A stretch of 55,031 nt of DNA from Halioglobus sp. (GCA_020443325.1 JAGRIK010000080.1:1-55031), one strand, 5' to 3'. Numbered from the stretch's first letter, positions 8,217-16,345 are shown. Numbers and translations: made by a program. The notes: a model not told the origin generated them from the sequence alone.

Positions 8217-9752
8217 TCACGCTTTTTTCGGCAGGCCCCCGAGGTACAGCTGGTAGGCCCGATTGTCCGTTTCTTCCGAATACGGGAAATTGATGCTGTC
8301 GAGCACCTCCTCAAACTGCTTGCGCTCGCTCCCGGGCGCCTGGATCCCGACGAAAATCCGGCCGTAGGCCGCACCGTGATTGCGGTAGTGGAACATGGAG
8401 ATGTTCCAGCGCTGACCCAGGCCCGACAGGAACTTGAGCAGCGCACCGGGGCGCTCGGGGAACTCCACGCGATACACCAGTTCCTTCTCGAGGTCTGCCG
8501 GGGCGTGCCCGCCCACCATATACCGGATGTGCAGCTTGGCGACCTCGTTGTCGGTCATATCCTCGGTGGTGTAGCCGCGTTGCCGCAGGTCGGCAAGCAG
8601 GCTCGCCAGGTCGTCCCCTCCCGGCACCACCGAGAGACCGACAAAAACCTGCGCTGATTTTGCATCGGCGTAGCGGTAGTTGAACTCAGTGATATTGCGC
8701 CGCCCAAGGGCGCTGCAGAACTGCTTGAAGCTGCCCGGCCGCTCCGGCACGGTCACGCTGATCACCGCCTCGCGGTGCTCGCCGATTTCCGTGCGCTCGG
8801 AGATATAGCGCAAACGATCGAAGTTGGTATTGGCGCCGCTGACAATCGCCAGCAAATCCTGCCCCTGCACACCACTGCGTTGTACATATTTTTTCAGGCC
8901 GGCCAGCGACAGCGCACCGGCGGGCTCGGCGATGCTGCGGGTATCCTCAAAGATATCTTTAATGGCCGCACACATTTCATCGGTCGTGACGGTAATAACC
9001 TCCGAAACGGTCTTCCTGATGATGCGGAAAGGCTCCTTGCCTATCTGTGCGACAGCACAACCGTCGGCGAACAAACCGACCTCCGCCAGCGTATCCCTGC
9101 GCCCCCGCGACAGGGCCAGTTGCAGGCACGCCGCATCCTCGGGCTCTACACCGATGATCCGGGTCTGGGGCCATACATAATTCACATAAGCTGCAACACC
9201 GGCGAGCAAGCCACCACCGCCTACTGGCACGAACAACGCATCCAGTGGCCGTTGGTGCTGGCGCACAATCTCCATCCCGACCGTGCCCTGCCCGGCGATC
9301 ACATCCGGGTCATCAAAGGGGTGAACATAGGTGAGGCCCTTGGCCTGCAACAGTTCCTGGGCATGCAACGCCGCCTCATCGTAGGAATCACCGTGCAGCA
9401 CTACCCGCGCGCCCAGGTTGCGCACGGCATCCACCTTAATCGCCGGCGTAGTGCGCGGCATCACAATAATGGCCTTCATATTCAGTTTTTGAGCCGCCAT
9501 CGCCACGCCCTGGGCGTGGTTTCCAGCCGAGGCGGCAATCACACCGCGTTTGCGCTGCTCCTCACTCAGCCGGCTCATCTTGCAATACGCGCCGCGCAGT
9601 TTGAATGAGAAGACCGGCTGCAAATCCTCCCGCTTCAGCCAGACCCGGTTATCCAGGCGGCGGGACATCAGGCTGGCTTCGTGAATAGGCGTCTCGCGGG
9701 CCACGTCATAAACGCGCGCGTCAAGAATCCGTTTGATGTAAGACTGCGGCAT
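8217..9752 (-). CDS. ilvA: Threonine ammonia-lyase (biosynthetic threonine deaminase)
   Basis: A 511-aa PLP enzyme that deaminates threonine to 2-oxobutanoate, the first committed step of isoleucine synthesis. The PLP lysine lies in FSFKLRGAY near residue 50, with the glycine loop VGGGGLLAG near residue 180. The C-terminal third carries two ACT-like regulatory repeats (VTVPERPGSFKQF and VEFPERPGALLKF), as expected for the isoleucine/valine-regulated form. The ATG at 9752 is preferred to the longer reading. It is divergent from rpiA, an arrangement shared with Pseudomonas. Confidence 0.95.
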   Translation of the reverse strand: MPQSYIKRILDARVYDVARETPIHEASLMSRRLDNRVWLKREDLQPVFSFKLRGAYCKMSRLSEEQRKRGVIAASAGNHAQGVAMAAQKLNMKAIIVMPRTTPAIKVDAVRNLGARVVLHGDSYDEAALHAQELLQAKGLTYVHPFDDPDVIAGQGTVGMEIVRQHQRPLDALFVPVGGGGLLAGVAAYVNYVWPQTRIIGVEPEDAACLQLALSRGRRDTLAEVGLFADGCAVAQIGKEPFRIIRKTVSEVITVTTDEMCAAIKDIFEDTRSIAEPAGALSLAGLKKYVQRSGVQGQDLLAIVSGANTNFDRLRYISERTEIGEHREAVISVTVPERPGSFKQFCSALGRRNITEFNYRYADAKSAQVFVGLSVVPGGDDLASLLADLRQRGYTTEDMTDNEVAKLHIRYMVGGHAPADLEKELVYRVEFPERPGALLKFLSGLGQRWNISMFHYRNHGAAYGRIFVGIQAPGSERKQFEEVLDSINFPYSEETDNRAYQLYLGGLPKKA

Positions 9753-9916
9753 GGGGCTTTCACTTCCTCGGATAGCAGGCAGGTTGCACATCTTAATGGA
9801 GTGCGCACCGGATTACAGCCCACAGGGTGACAGCGACCAGGCGGTTTTGGGTGATCGCAACCACGGGCTCCCTTATACTGTTGCTCGCTTCACACCTGAA
9901 ACCCGGAGAACCGACG

Positions 9917-10591
9917 ATGACCCAGGACGAACTCAAACAGGCCGTGGCCGATGCCGCACTGGCGTATATCAAGCCGCGGCTGGAAAACGACACCGTCCTC
10001 GGAATCGGCACCGGCTCCACCGCCAACCTCTTCATCGATGCGCTCGCACAGATCAAGGGCCAGATTTATGCCACTGTCGCCAGTTCCGAGGCCTCGGCGC
10101 AGCGACTCAAAAGCCACGGCATACCCGTGTATGAACTCAACACGGTGGATCGCGTGGATTTCTACGTCGACGGTGCCGACGAGAGTAACCGTTCACTACA
10201 GTTGATCAAGGGCGGCGGTGCGGCGCTGACACGGGAGAAGATCGTAACCGCCGTGGCACAGGAATTTATCTGCATCGCAGATGAAAGCAAACTCGTACAC
10301 ACGCTGGGACAGTTTCCACTACCAGTGGAAGTGATTCCGATGGCGCGCAGTTACGTCGCCCGGGAGCTGGTCAAGCTTGGCGGCGACCCCATCTACCGCG
10401 AAGGTGTAGTCACCGACAACGGCAATGTCATCCTGGATGTATTCAACTTCAGCATTCCACAGCCCCTGTCGATGGAAGAAAAGATCAACAACATTACGGG
10501 CGTGGTGACCAATGGGCTTTTTGCATTGAAGCCCGCGGATGTGCTTTTGCTGGGCACGGCCGAAGGCGTCAAGACGCTGAGGGCCAAATAG
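9917..10591 (+). CDS. rpiA: Ribose-5-phosphate isomerase A
   Basis: A 224-aa RpiA, interconverting ribose-5-phosphate and ribulose-5-phosphate. Family motifs [21 protein letters not shown] and [11 protein letters not shown] are all present. The ATG at 9917 follows a GGAG-type ribosome site. It is the last chromosomal gene before the cassette array; its 3' end is intact, so the array starts outside the gene. Confidence 0.97.
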   Translation: MTQDELKQAVADAALAYIKPRLENDTVLGIGTGSTANLFIDALAQIKGQIYATVASSEASAQRLKSHGIPVYELNTVDRVDFYVDGADESNRSLQLIKGGGAALTREKIVTAVAQEFICIADESKLVHTLGQFPLPVEVIPMARSYVARELVKLGGDPIYREGVVTDNGNVILDVFNFSIPQPLSMEEKINNITGVVTNGLFALKPADVLLLGTAEGVKTLRAK

Positions 10592-10853
10592 CCGTTTTCA
10601 TTAGCGTTAGTCTCTTGTTTTCTGGAGCCGGTTTTGCAAGTACTTGAAAGTAAAAGCTATCTTGTGCGGGAAAATATAAACAATAAGCCAAGCTGTCGCC
10701 TGCGCACACGGACTTTTTCAGTTAGCGCATGAGAAAACAGAATTGATGAACTCTCAAAGTAGTTGAAACATAAAAGGATTTTTAGGGAATGGATAACTGC
10801 TATGCTAATTGAAACTGTCATTGCTATATCTGACTTAGTCTCAGGAATTAGCT
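10592..10853. other. Spacer between rpiA and the first cassette core
   Basis: This 262-bp AT-rich spacer contains no convincing gene. It contains two GTTAGNN words (10606-10612 and 10721-10727) before the true first core at 10854. If the array once had an attI or was seeded at a non-classical genomic site, its remains would be here. No integrase fragment was recognised. Confidence 0.4.
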
Positions 10854-10860
10854 GTTAGGC
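10854..10860 (+). other. First cassette core site (left boundary)
   Basis: GTTAGGC lies 19 bp before the first cassette ORF. It is the exact complement of GCCTAAC at 11699-11705, which marks the start of cassette 1. No inverse core partner was found to its left, so this is the recombination boundary with the chromosome or with a lost attI. Confidence 0.75.
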
Positions 10861-10878
10861 ACCACAGGAGAAATGTAG

Positions 10879-11685
10879 ATGATTGTTGATGCTTGGGCAC
10901 AGCACCCCACATTGAGACACTCACAAGATCCAGTTTTCGAGTCGCTACGCCGGTGGACGAAGATGCCAATGCCGTCAGTAGAACTCCCGATCGAGATGAC
11001 TCTCGGAATGATGGATCAGGGTGGCGTGGATCGCAGCCTGATATCGGCTTGGGTTGCTCCCCGAAATGTCATGATCTCCAATGATGAAGTCGCAGGTTTC
11101 GTGGCTAAGGCACCTGATAGGTTGGTTGGCGTGGGGTCAGTGGACATCTCGAAGCCGATGGAGGCTGTTCGCGAAATCCGACGCTGCGTAAACCAACTAG
11201 GTTTCAAGGCGATTCGGGTCTTGCCCTGGCTTTGGGAGGTGCCGCCGATTGATCGTCGGTTTTATCCCGTGTACACAGCATGCTGTGATCTTGGTGTTCC
11301 GTTCTGCACCCAGATTGGCCACACCGGGCCGCTCATGCCTTCGGAGGTTGGTCGGCCAATCTACCTAGATCAGGTGGCCCTGGATTTTCCAGAGCTAAAA
11401 ATCGTCGGTGGCCACATTGGCTACCCTTGGACAGATGAAGCTATTGCGGTAGCTACAAAGCACGAAAACGTTTATATCGACACCTCAGCGTACACCGCTA
11501 AGAGATACCCGCAGCCCCTAGTCGAGTTCATGCGAGGACATGGCCGCAACAAAGTTCTCTTCGGCACAAATTACCCAATGATCATGCCTGCCAAAGCGCT
11601 CGAGAATCTTCCAGAACTGGCGCTGGGGGAAGATGTGCAGGAGCTTTTCTTGAGTGGTAACGCATGCCGAATATTCAATTTATAG
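10879..11685 (+). CDS. Amidohydrolase-2 family protein with altered metal ligands (cassette 1)
   Basis: A 268-aa TIM-barrel protein of the amidohydrolase-2 superfamily. Family landmarks are GGHIGYPWTDEAI, VYIDTSAY and the terminal LFGTNYPMI...LSGNACRIF. The usual N-terminal metal motif HxH is replaced (MIVDAWAQHPT), and the usual Asp of the FGSDYP motif is Asn (FGTNYP), so metal use and activity are doubtful or different. The start at 10879 has an AGGAG ribosome site. It is the largest cassette gene here; substrate unknown. Confidence 0.8.
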   Translation: MIVDAWAQHPTLRHSQDPVFESLRRWTKMPMPSVELPIEMTLGMMDQGGVDRSLISAWVAPRNVMISNDEVAGFVAKAPDRLVGVGSVDISKPMEAVREIRRCVNQLGFKAIRVLPWLWEVPPIDRRFYPVYTACCDLGVPFCTQIGHTGPLMPSEVGRPIYLDQVALDFPELKIVGGHIGYPWTDEAIAVATKHENVYIDTSAYTAKRYPQPLVEFMRGHGRNKVLFGTNYPMIMPAKALENLPELALGEDVQELFLSGNACRIFNL

Positions 11686-11698
11686 TCAGTGCGGGGCG

Positions 11699-11770
11699 GC
11701 CTAACAAGGCGCTGCTGCCGGACAAATTTTCCGCTGCGCTCCAAATTTGCCGCAGAGCGCGTCGTTATGG
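11699..11770 (+). other. attC site 1
   Basis: This 72-bp site runs from GCCTAAC (R'') to GTTATGG (R'). Internal arms include GGCGCT/AGCGCG and CAAATTT/AAATTTG around a GCTGCGCTC tip. It closes cassette 1. Confidence 0.92.
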
Positions 11771-11884
11771 TGCAATCAATGGTCTGCTTTTGACTCAAAA
11801 CAGACTCTGGCATGGTTATAAATGTCAAAGTTCTGATCTGAATTCAGAGCCTGATTAATTTCGGTACAAGGAGCATGGTTGAGA

Positions 11885-12388
11885 ATGACTCTTTCAGATC
11901 TTGCAAACATCGGTGAGACATTTGGCGGTCTCGCAGTTCTTGTTTCCCTCATATATCTGATTCTGGAAGTACGAAGAAACACCAGAACAGCAAAAAGTAC
12001 TGCAGCTTGGAATGCCACGGTGGCACTGGGTGAACTCTGTGAGGGGATGTCTCAAGATAGAGAATTGTCGACGCTAGTTATTCGGGCGTCCACCGAGGAT
12101 TGCCGATTCGAGGACTTAAGCGAAGAAGAAATCGCACAGTACTTTATGTTTTTCAGAAGCGTTTTTTTCAAGTACGAAGCCCAATGGTATCTATGGCGAG
12201 ATGGAACGCTCTCTGACGAAATGTGGCAGAACAGGCGGAGATGGGCTAAGAGTTTTGTGTCGCTCCCTGTGCCCGCTCGAATGTGGGAAATCGAAAAAAA
12301 CCAGCATCAGTATGCCCCAGGACTTTTTGAGTCTATCGATTCGGCGATTGCTACCAGTTTGCCCCACATATTTGAAAAACGTGAATAA
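11885..12388 (+). CDS. Membrane-anchored orphan family, paralogue A (cassette 2)
   Basis: A 167-aa hypothetical protein. Residues 1-30 (MTLSDLANIGETFGGLAVLV...YLILEVRRN) form one membrane helix followed by a basic stretch, then a helical, acidic cytosolic part. It shares length (167 aa) and N-terminal pattern (xIGEtxGxxAVxVxLxYLxxxVR) with cassette 3, so the two are paralogues. A TTG six bases upstream is an alternative start; the ATG at 11885 gives equal lengths. AAGGAG precedes it at 11868. No function is known to me. Confidence 0.75.
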   Translation: MTLSDLANIGETFGGLAVLVSLIYLILEVRRNTRTAKSTAAWNATVALGELCEGMSQDRELSTLVIRASTEDCRFEDLSEEEIAQYFMFFRSVFFKYEAQWYLWRDGTLSDEMWQNRRRWAKSFVSLPVPARMWEIEKNQHQYAPGLFESIDSAIATSLPHIFEKRE

Positions 12389-12462
12389 CGACCTTCGCCG
12401 ACAAATGGAACTCTGAGTGTCTGCTCCTGACACGATGTAGATCAAGAGGTCAGAACAATGCA

Positions 12463-12534
12463 CCATAACAATTCAAGGCACCCGGACGTCAAAACCGCTG
12501 CGCGGTTTCGCCGCCCGTGCTTGAGGCGTTATGG
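12463..12534 (+). other. attC site 2
   Basis: This 72-bp site runs from CCATAAC to GTTATGG. The central GTCAAAACCGCTGCGCGGTTTCGCC region (25 nt, 12488-12512) forms the hairpin tip and recurs exactly in attC site 7 at 15118-15142. Confidence 0.95.
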
Positions 12535-12579
12535 TGCGATTGAGAGCCCACTGTCAACTCGACCACGAGAGGTGAAACA

Positions 12580-13083
12580 ATGAACTGGAATGCTGTCGGG
12601 GCAATTTCCGAAACTATAGGCGTCATCGCTGTGTTTGTAACTCTTGTATATCTTGCTATTCAAGTTAGAGACGCAAAATATCAGGTCAAACGTTCGATTC
12701 AGCAAGTTCGATCTTCAACTCTCCGAGAACTCTACTTGAGCCCAGTTCAAAATCCTCAGCTTGTGTCCGTCCTCATTAAATCGGAGCGAGCTTGGACAAG
12801 TGGAAATGAAATTGAATCTGAAGAGGAACTTTTTGAAGCAGGCGATTTGACGCCGGAAGAGGCATTAATATGGCAGTCATATCAGAGGGCATGGTGGGTT
12901 CATTGGAGGGAGGTTGTTGGTAATCGAGATCAGCTATCAGAATCACAGATGGATGAGGTTAACATGGGAATTGTGTCCATTTTTACCAGAAGTTCGTCTC
13001 GAGTCTACCTTAACTCTATGTGGGTTTTAGATTCGCCGACAATTCGATATATCAAGAACCTACTGGCGGAAAGTAAGCGCTAG
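12580..13083 (+). CDS. Membrane-anchored orphan family, paralogue B (cassette 3)
   Basis: A 167-aa hypothetical protein. The N-terminus MNWNAVGAISETIGVIAVFV is followed by TLVYLAIQVRDAK, a membrane helix with a charged exit. The rest is helical and acidic, with SSSRVYLNSMW near the C-terminus. It is a distant paralogue of cassette 2, and the 18-residue stub at 17742 is a third relative. An AGAGG ribosome site precedes the ATG. Proteins of this pattern are common orphans in environmental proteobacteria; function unknown. Confidence 0.75.
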   Translation: MNWNAVGAISETIGVIAVFVTLVYLAIQVRDAKYQVKRSIQQVRSSTLRELYLSPVQNPQLVSVLIKSERAWTSGNEIESEEELFEAGDLTPEEALIWQSYQRAWWVHWREVVGNRDQLSESQMDEVNMGIVSIFTRSSSRVYLNSMWVLDSPTIRYIKNLLAESKR

Positions 13084-13105
13084 ATATGGGGAGTTTTGTG
13101 TCGCA

Positions 13106-13204
13106 CCATAACAAGCGCATCATGTCGCCACTTCGTGGCTGGGACGGCTTACACTTCGCTCGTTCCTCGCTACGTTTCAGCCGCCCCATATGCGGGCGTT
13201 ATGG
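13106..13204 (+). other. attC site 3
   Basis: This 99-bp site runs from CCATAAC to GTTATGG with a long variable terminal structure, the longest in the array. Confidence 0.9.
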
Positions 13205-13231
13205 TGCAAAATAGGCACTGCGCCGCGTCGG

Positions 13232-13660
13232 ATGATGGAAACTGAAATTCTAGCCGTTGTCGGAGTTATTCTTGCGCTTATCGCCACAGGAAACATAGTC
13301 TCATTTCTACGATCGAAGGAAATAAGGCAACTCCTAAATCAGATTGCCATCAAGGCTCCTAAAGATTACTTTGATCCATTCGGAACTAAAGCTACTGGTA
13401 TCATACAATATGGCGGGAAGGGCATTTCTGTAGCGGTAACCGCTAGCTCGGAAGGACTTTATCTTGAGTCAGTGTTTAAATTCTATTCCATAATCCCCTG
13501 GGATAGAATTATGGCCATTCGCGTGGTGAGGGTTAGTGGCAAGGAGTACGCAAACTTGCGCATTCACCACAATGGCACTATCGACCGAGGGCTTATAGTG
13601 GCTTGGAATCCTAAGTTTAGGGTTCATGTGCCAGAGGGAGTCAATTACATAGCAGGCTGA
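13232..13660 (+). CDS. Hypothetical protein, one membrane helix plus beta-rich domain (cassette 4)
   Basis: A 142-aa protein starting at ATG 13232 (or 13235). Residues 4-25 (EILAVVGVILALIATGNIVSFL) form a membrane helix. The remainder is predicted beta-rich, with GLYLESVFKFYSIIPWDRI near the middle, a pattern reminiscent of PH-like membrane-tethered domains. The longer reading from 13190 begins inside the attC and is rejected. Function unknown; no database comparison was possible. Confidence 0.65.
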   Translation: MMETEILAVVGVILALIATGNIVSFLRSKEIRQLLNQIAIKAPKDYFDPFGTKATGIIQYGGKGISVAVTASSEGLYLESVFKFYSIIPWDRIMAIRVVRVSGKEYANLRIHHNGTIDRGLIVAWNPKFRVHVPEGVNYIAG

Positions 13661-13687
13661 AACGATGTCCTACAATTGTGTGTTGCA

Positions 13688-13768
13688 CCATAACAAGCAG
13701 CGCCAGGGCGCACGCTTCGCGTGCAGGACGGCCTACTACGTAGTCCGCCTCTGCGCTGAGCGTTATGT
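13688..13768 (+). other. attC site 4
   Basis: This 81-bp site runs from CCATAAC to GTTATGT, with arms containing GCGCACGC/GCGTGC. Its core overlaps the first possible ATG of the next cassette gene. Confidence 0.92.
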
Positions 13769-13779
13769 TTCTCCAGCAT

Positions 13780-14106
13780 ATGCGTAAAGCAAAGCTAGCT
13801 TGGGTTATGCCGCTGGTTCCGCTTTTGGTTGGCTGTACAACACCACGTGTCAGCTACTATCCCGAGACAGGTTCAAGAAAAAATTACCTGGTATCTGCCA
13901 ACTTTTACGCAATGGATGAATACAAGAATTATTTGTGCTCTCAGAAAGAACCAGGCTGTATCAAAAAGCTTCAAAGTCTGGTTCAGGAGCTTATAAATTC
14001 AGACACACAATTAAGCACACGCTGCGGTAGCGGCTTTGTCTTGGATGTTAATTCTATAATGGTCGACGAAAATGCTACTACATACGCGGAGTTCCACTGC
14101 AATTGA
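13780..14106 (+). CDS. Small lipoprotein (cassette 5)
   Basis: A 108-aa predicted lipoprotein: MRKAKLAWVMPLVPLLVGC carries a basic n-region, hydrophobic core and lipobox LVGC. The mature part has four further cysteines (CSQKEPGC, TRCGS, EFHC). An in-frame ATG at 13765 lies within the attC core; the 13780 start gives a cleaner signal peptide. It is likely exported and lipidated; function unknown. Confidence 0.7.
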   Translation: MRKAKLAWVMPLVPLLVGCTTPRVSYYPETGSRKNYLVSANFYAMDEYKNYLCSQKEPGCIKKLQSLVQELINSDTQLSTRCGSGFVLDVNSIMVDENATTYAEFHCN

Positions 14107-14122
14107 GCGGCTTTAGAATGAA

Positions 14123-14206
14123 ACATAACAAAAACCGGCAATACGCCCCTTCGGGGCCGGACGGCGGAACCGCTACGCGGTGGCGCCCCAGCTTGAAGCG
14201 TTAACT
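14123..14206 (+). other. attC site 5
   Basis: This 84-bp site runs from ACATAAC to GTTAACT. The R'' is the exact complement of the GTTATGT core that opens cassette 5, confirming cassette boundaries. Confidence 0.92.
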
Positions 14207-14214
14207 GTACTGCC

Positions 14215-14547
14215 ATGCTTGCCGCCCAGTTCGTTCTTATACCGCTAATGATTCTGTTCTTTTTCGTATCGTTTGGTGCCTTCGAGGCAGCGGGCGGCAT
14301 TGACTCTATTAACAAGAGTCGTAACTCGATGGTTAAACGAATTCTCAGTCCGCTCACTATCGAGCGACCTGGAATAGATAGTTTCAAGGCAAGAATTTTG
14401 TTTGTTCCTGCATTAATTGCATTCTTCGTTCTCTGCGCATCAGGTCTATCTCAGCTAATGATTCGGGACCGGGCATCCCAAATTCTTTCAACCGTTTCTG
14501 CCGTATTGACACTCGGCGTAATAGTTGTAGCTTGGTTGTCATGGTGA
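14215..14547 (+). CDS. Small integral membrane protein (cassette 6)
   Basis: A 110-aa protein with three hydrophobic segments: FVLIPLMILFFFVSFGAF, ILFVPALIAFFVLCASGLS and ILSTVSAVLTLGVIVVAWLS. A short charged loop lies between the first two. It starts 9 bp after the attC core. No family recognised. Confidence 0.6.
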   Translation: MLAAQFVLIPLMILFFFVSFGAFEAAGGIDSINKSRNSMVKRILSPLTIERPGIDSFKARILFVPALIAFFVLCASGLSQLMIRDRASQILSTVSAVLTLGVIVVAWLSW

Positions 14548-14557
14548 GAGTCCGTAC

Positions 14558-14650
14558 AGTTAACAAGAATGTGAAGTTTGCGTCACCGCGATGTGGTGCC
14601 ACCGGACGTGCAAACCTGCGGTTCGCACACTGCTTACATAGACGTTAACG
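14558..14650 (+). other. attC site 6
   Basis: This 93-bp site runs from AGTTAAC to GTTAACG. The inverse core exactly complements GTTAACT at 14200. Confidence 0.9.
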
Positions 14651-14660
14651 GGCCTAGCGC

Positions 14661-15098
14661 ATGGATTCGCCTTATGCATTGCTTGTACCAATAATCTTTC
14701 TCGGAGTCATTGCTATCCTTGAGTATAGGAATCCTTTATGGAGAAAGTTCGTATTAGCCGGACAACCTCTTCCAGATATTGACGATCCTCAACAATCTAT
14801 AGAGATAATTTTCTTCTGGGAGGGTGCAGAAGAATACGGAAAGGCAGAGAATTCAGATTATTGGAATGCCATGGATCTACGGGCTACTTCAAATGGCCTT
14901 GCGGTAAAAAGGCCATTATTTCTATTCGGTAGGCGGTCAGTTTTCATTCCTTGGTATCAAGTAACTTCAGGAAAATCATTTTATGCATGGCTTACAAAGC
15001 GTCGGACGCTCTCGATAAATGGGTCAAACTTATACTTCTCTGTAACGGAAAAGTTCTACAAGCACTATGTGTGTCAGTATATTGAATCGGCCCGTTAA
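14661..15098 (+). CDS. Hypothetical membrane-anchored protein (cassette 7)
   Basis: A 145-aa protein. One N-terminal helix (YALLVPIIFLGVIAILEY) is followed by a soluble domain with strands such as NGLAVKRPLFLFGRRSVFIPW and a basic C-terminal region. The helix plus beta-domain layout is similar in outline to cassette 4 and to the protein at 18412, without clear sequence similarity. The stop codon overlaps the attC inverse core. Function unknown. Confidence 0.65.
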   Translation: MDSPYALLVPIIFLGVIAILEYRNPLWRKFVLAGQPLPDIDDPQQSIEIIFFWEGAEEYGKAENSDYWNAMDLRATSNGLAVKRPLFLFGRRSVFIPWYQVTSGKSFYAWLTKRRTLSINGSNLYFSVTEKFYKHYVCQYIESAR

Positions 15099-15164
15099 CA
15101 AGTCAAGCCACGCGGATGTCAAAACCGCTGCGCGGTTTCGCCACCGGTGCCTGAGGCGTGAGCG
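15093..15164 (+). other. attC site 7 (variant core)
   Basis: This 72-bp site begins with CGTTAAC, the exact complement of the core at 14644, but its right core is GTGAGCG rather than GTTRRRY. It shares a 25-nt identical hairpin segment with attC site 2. The variant core may be mutated and unable to recombine. Confidence 0.85.
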
Positions 15165-15535
15165 AGAATTTCGACATCATGATTAGAGTCTCGATCGAAA
15201 AGGTGAAACCCGATCAAGTCCAGGCGCTAAGAGACTGGATGACTAGACTTATGCTGCGAAAGTCCGAAGTAGAAGAAACTTTCATTCAAGAAGGAGTTTC
15301 CCATGAGCAGGCACATCTAATCGAAACCTCTGATGGTCATCTTCTCATTTACGTTATGGAATCATATGATCACGAAAAAGCTCGGATGGCTTTCAAAGGC
15401 TCTACCTTACCACTGGACATCGAGCACAAGCAGATATTGGATATGGTCCTAGAGGGCAAAGTCCCATCAGAGTTACTCTATGAATGTAAGTCACCTAATG
15501 ATTCACGCTACAACGGGCAGCGTGACCCGGCGTAA
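15158..15535 (+). CDS. DUF6176-like protein
   Basis: A 125-aa protein starting at a GTG that is part of the variant attC core, or at the ATG at 15179. The pattern VEKVKPDQVQALRDWM...EGVSHEQAHLIETSDGHLLIYVMES resembles DUF6176 proteins, small ferredoxin-like-fold proteins of unknown role. The C-terminal tail after residue 105 is not typical and may be read-through into a degraded attC near 15510-15540. Confidence 0.65.
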   Translation: MSENFDIMIRVSIEKVKPDQVQALRDWMTRLMLRKSEVEETFIQEGVSHEQAHLIETSDGHLLIYVMESYDHEKARMAFKGSTLPLDIEHKQILDMVLEGKVPSELLYECKSPNDSRYNGQRDPA

Positions 15536-15556
15536 TTCCATAAAGGCAACCTTAGA

Positions 15557-15898
15557 ATGAACAAACTGAGACTTATTCTTGCAGCCATTTTCATCGCAAT
15601 CTCCGTGTATACGATCATCACTATTTCGGAACATGGCTGGAGCCTGTTCCCGGTATTCTTCGGAGATATGGCAGCAATGGGATGGCCAGGGCAGTTCAAT
15701 TTCGACTTTATGTGCTTTCTTATTCTTTCTGGTTTGTGCGTATCCTGGCGCCATCACTTCTCCGTATTGGGACTAATATTAGGTTTGTTTGCCTTTCTTG
15801 GCGGAGCACTGTTTCTTAGCGCTTATCTCTTTATAAATAGCTATAAAGTTAACGGAAATTTGAATGCTCTACTGCTTGGAACCCAGCGTGCAGCCTAA
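15557..15898 (+). CDS. Four-helix small membrane protein
   Basis: A 113-aa integral membrane protein: LRLILAAIFIAISVYTIITI, a FFGDMAAMGWPGQFNFD loop, then hydrophobic stretches FMCFLILSGLCVSW, FSVLGLILGLFAFLGGALFL and SAYLFI. I recall similar hypothetical proteins with the GDMA-MGWPGQFN loop in several marine bacteria, but no function. The R'' after it (GCCTAAC) implies a GTTAGGC 5' core that is missing, so the cassette's left end was probably deleted. Confidence 0.68.
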   Translation: MNKLRLILAAIFIAISVYTIITISEHGWSLFPVFFGDMAAMGWPGQFNFDFMCFLILSGLCVSWRHHFSVLGLILGLFAFLGGALFLSAYLFINSYKVNGNLNALLLGTQRAA

Positions 15899-15945
15899 CA
15901 AAAACCGTCTGTGCGGAGTCTGCGCCGCAGCGGTAGGCGTTCTGT
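15893..15945 (+). other. attC site 8
   Basis: This short site (53 bp) runs from GCCTAAC to GTTCTGT. Its inverse core does not match the variant core at 15158, indicating a lost cassette boundary between the two upstream genes. Confidence 0.75.
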
Positions 15946-15982
15946 TTCCCCAAGACTGAGAACCAGATTCTGAAAGGATGAT

Positions 15983-16300
15983 ATGAGATTGGATCTAGAC
16001 TCAAAGAAAAACGGAGCTCAGCTTGAGAAGCTACGATCTTTTTCCAACTCCGGGAATTTGATGCTGCGAAAGGGATTCTATGTTTTCGTCGGGTTCTGTC
16101 TTTTGGTGCTCGGACTATTTGCAGTCTTTTCCAGTCAAACCCAATTGATTGGCAGCGCTTTAACTCAGAAACAATATGGTGCAATTACAATACTACTTGG
16201 TTTCGCAATCCTCGGTGCTTGCTATCTAGGTCCCAGGCTCTTCCGAAAAATAGAAAAATACCAGCCTCGAGAGAATAGCGGCAACGAGTGGGAGCAATGA
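15983..16300 (+). CDS. Small membrane protein, two helices
   Basis: A 105-aa protein with a charged N-terminus and two hydrophobic segments, GFYVFVGFCLLVLGLFAVFS and YGAITILLGFAILGACYLG, then a polar tail. GAAAGG precedes the ATG. It sits in a cassette whose cores match exactly (GTTCTGT/ACAGAAC). No family recognised. Confidence 0.6.
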   Translation: MRLDLDSKKNGAQLEKLRSFSNSGNLMLRKGFYVFVGFCLLVLGLFAVFSSQTQLIGSALTQKQYGAITILLGFAILGACYLGPRLFRKIEKYQPRENSGNEWEQ

Positions 16301-16301
16301 A

Positions 16302-16345
16302 ACAGAACAAGACGCGGCAGTACGCCTCTGCGCTGGGTGTTATGG
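16302..16345 (+). other. attC site 9 (short)
   Basis: This 44-bp site runs from ACAGAAC to GTTATGG. It is shorter than typical attC sites but both cores are intact and complement their partners. Confidence 0.72.

Noticed and set aside
16302-16345. Reading the short attC sites as tRNA or small RNA
   Set aside because: No tRNA cloverleaf features; cores and complement rule identify them as attC sites.
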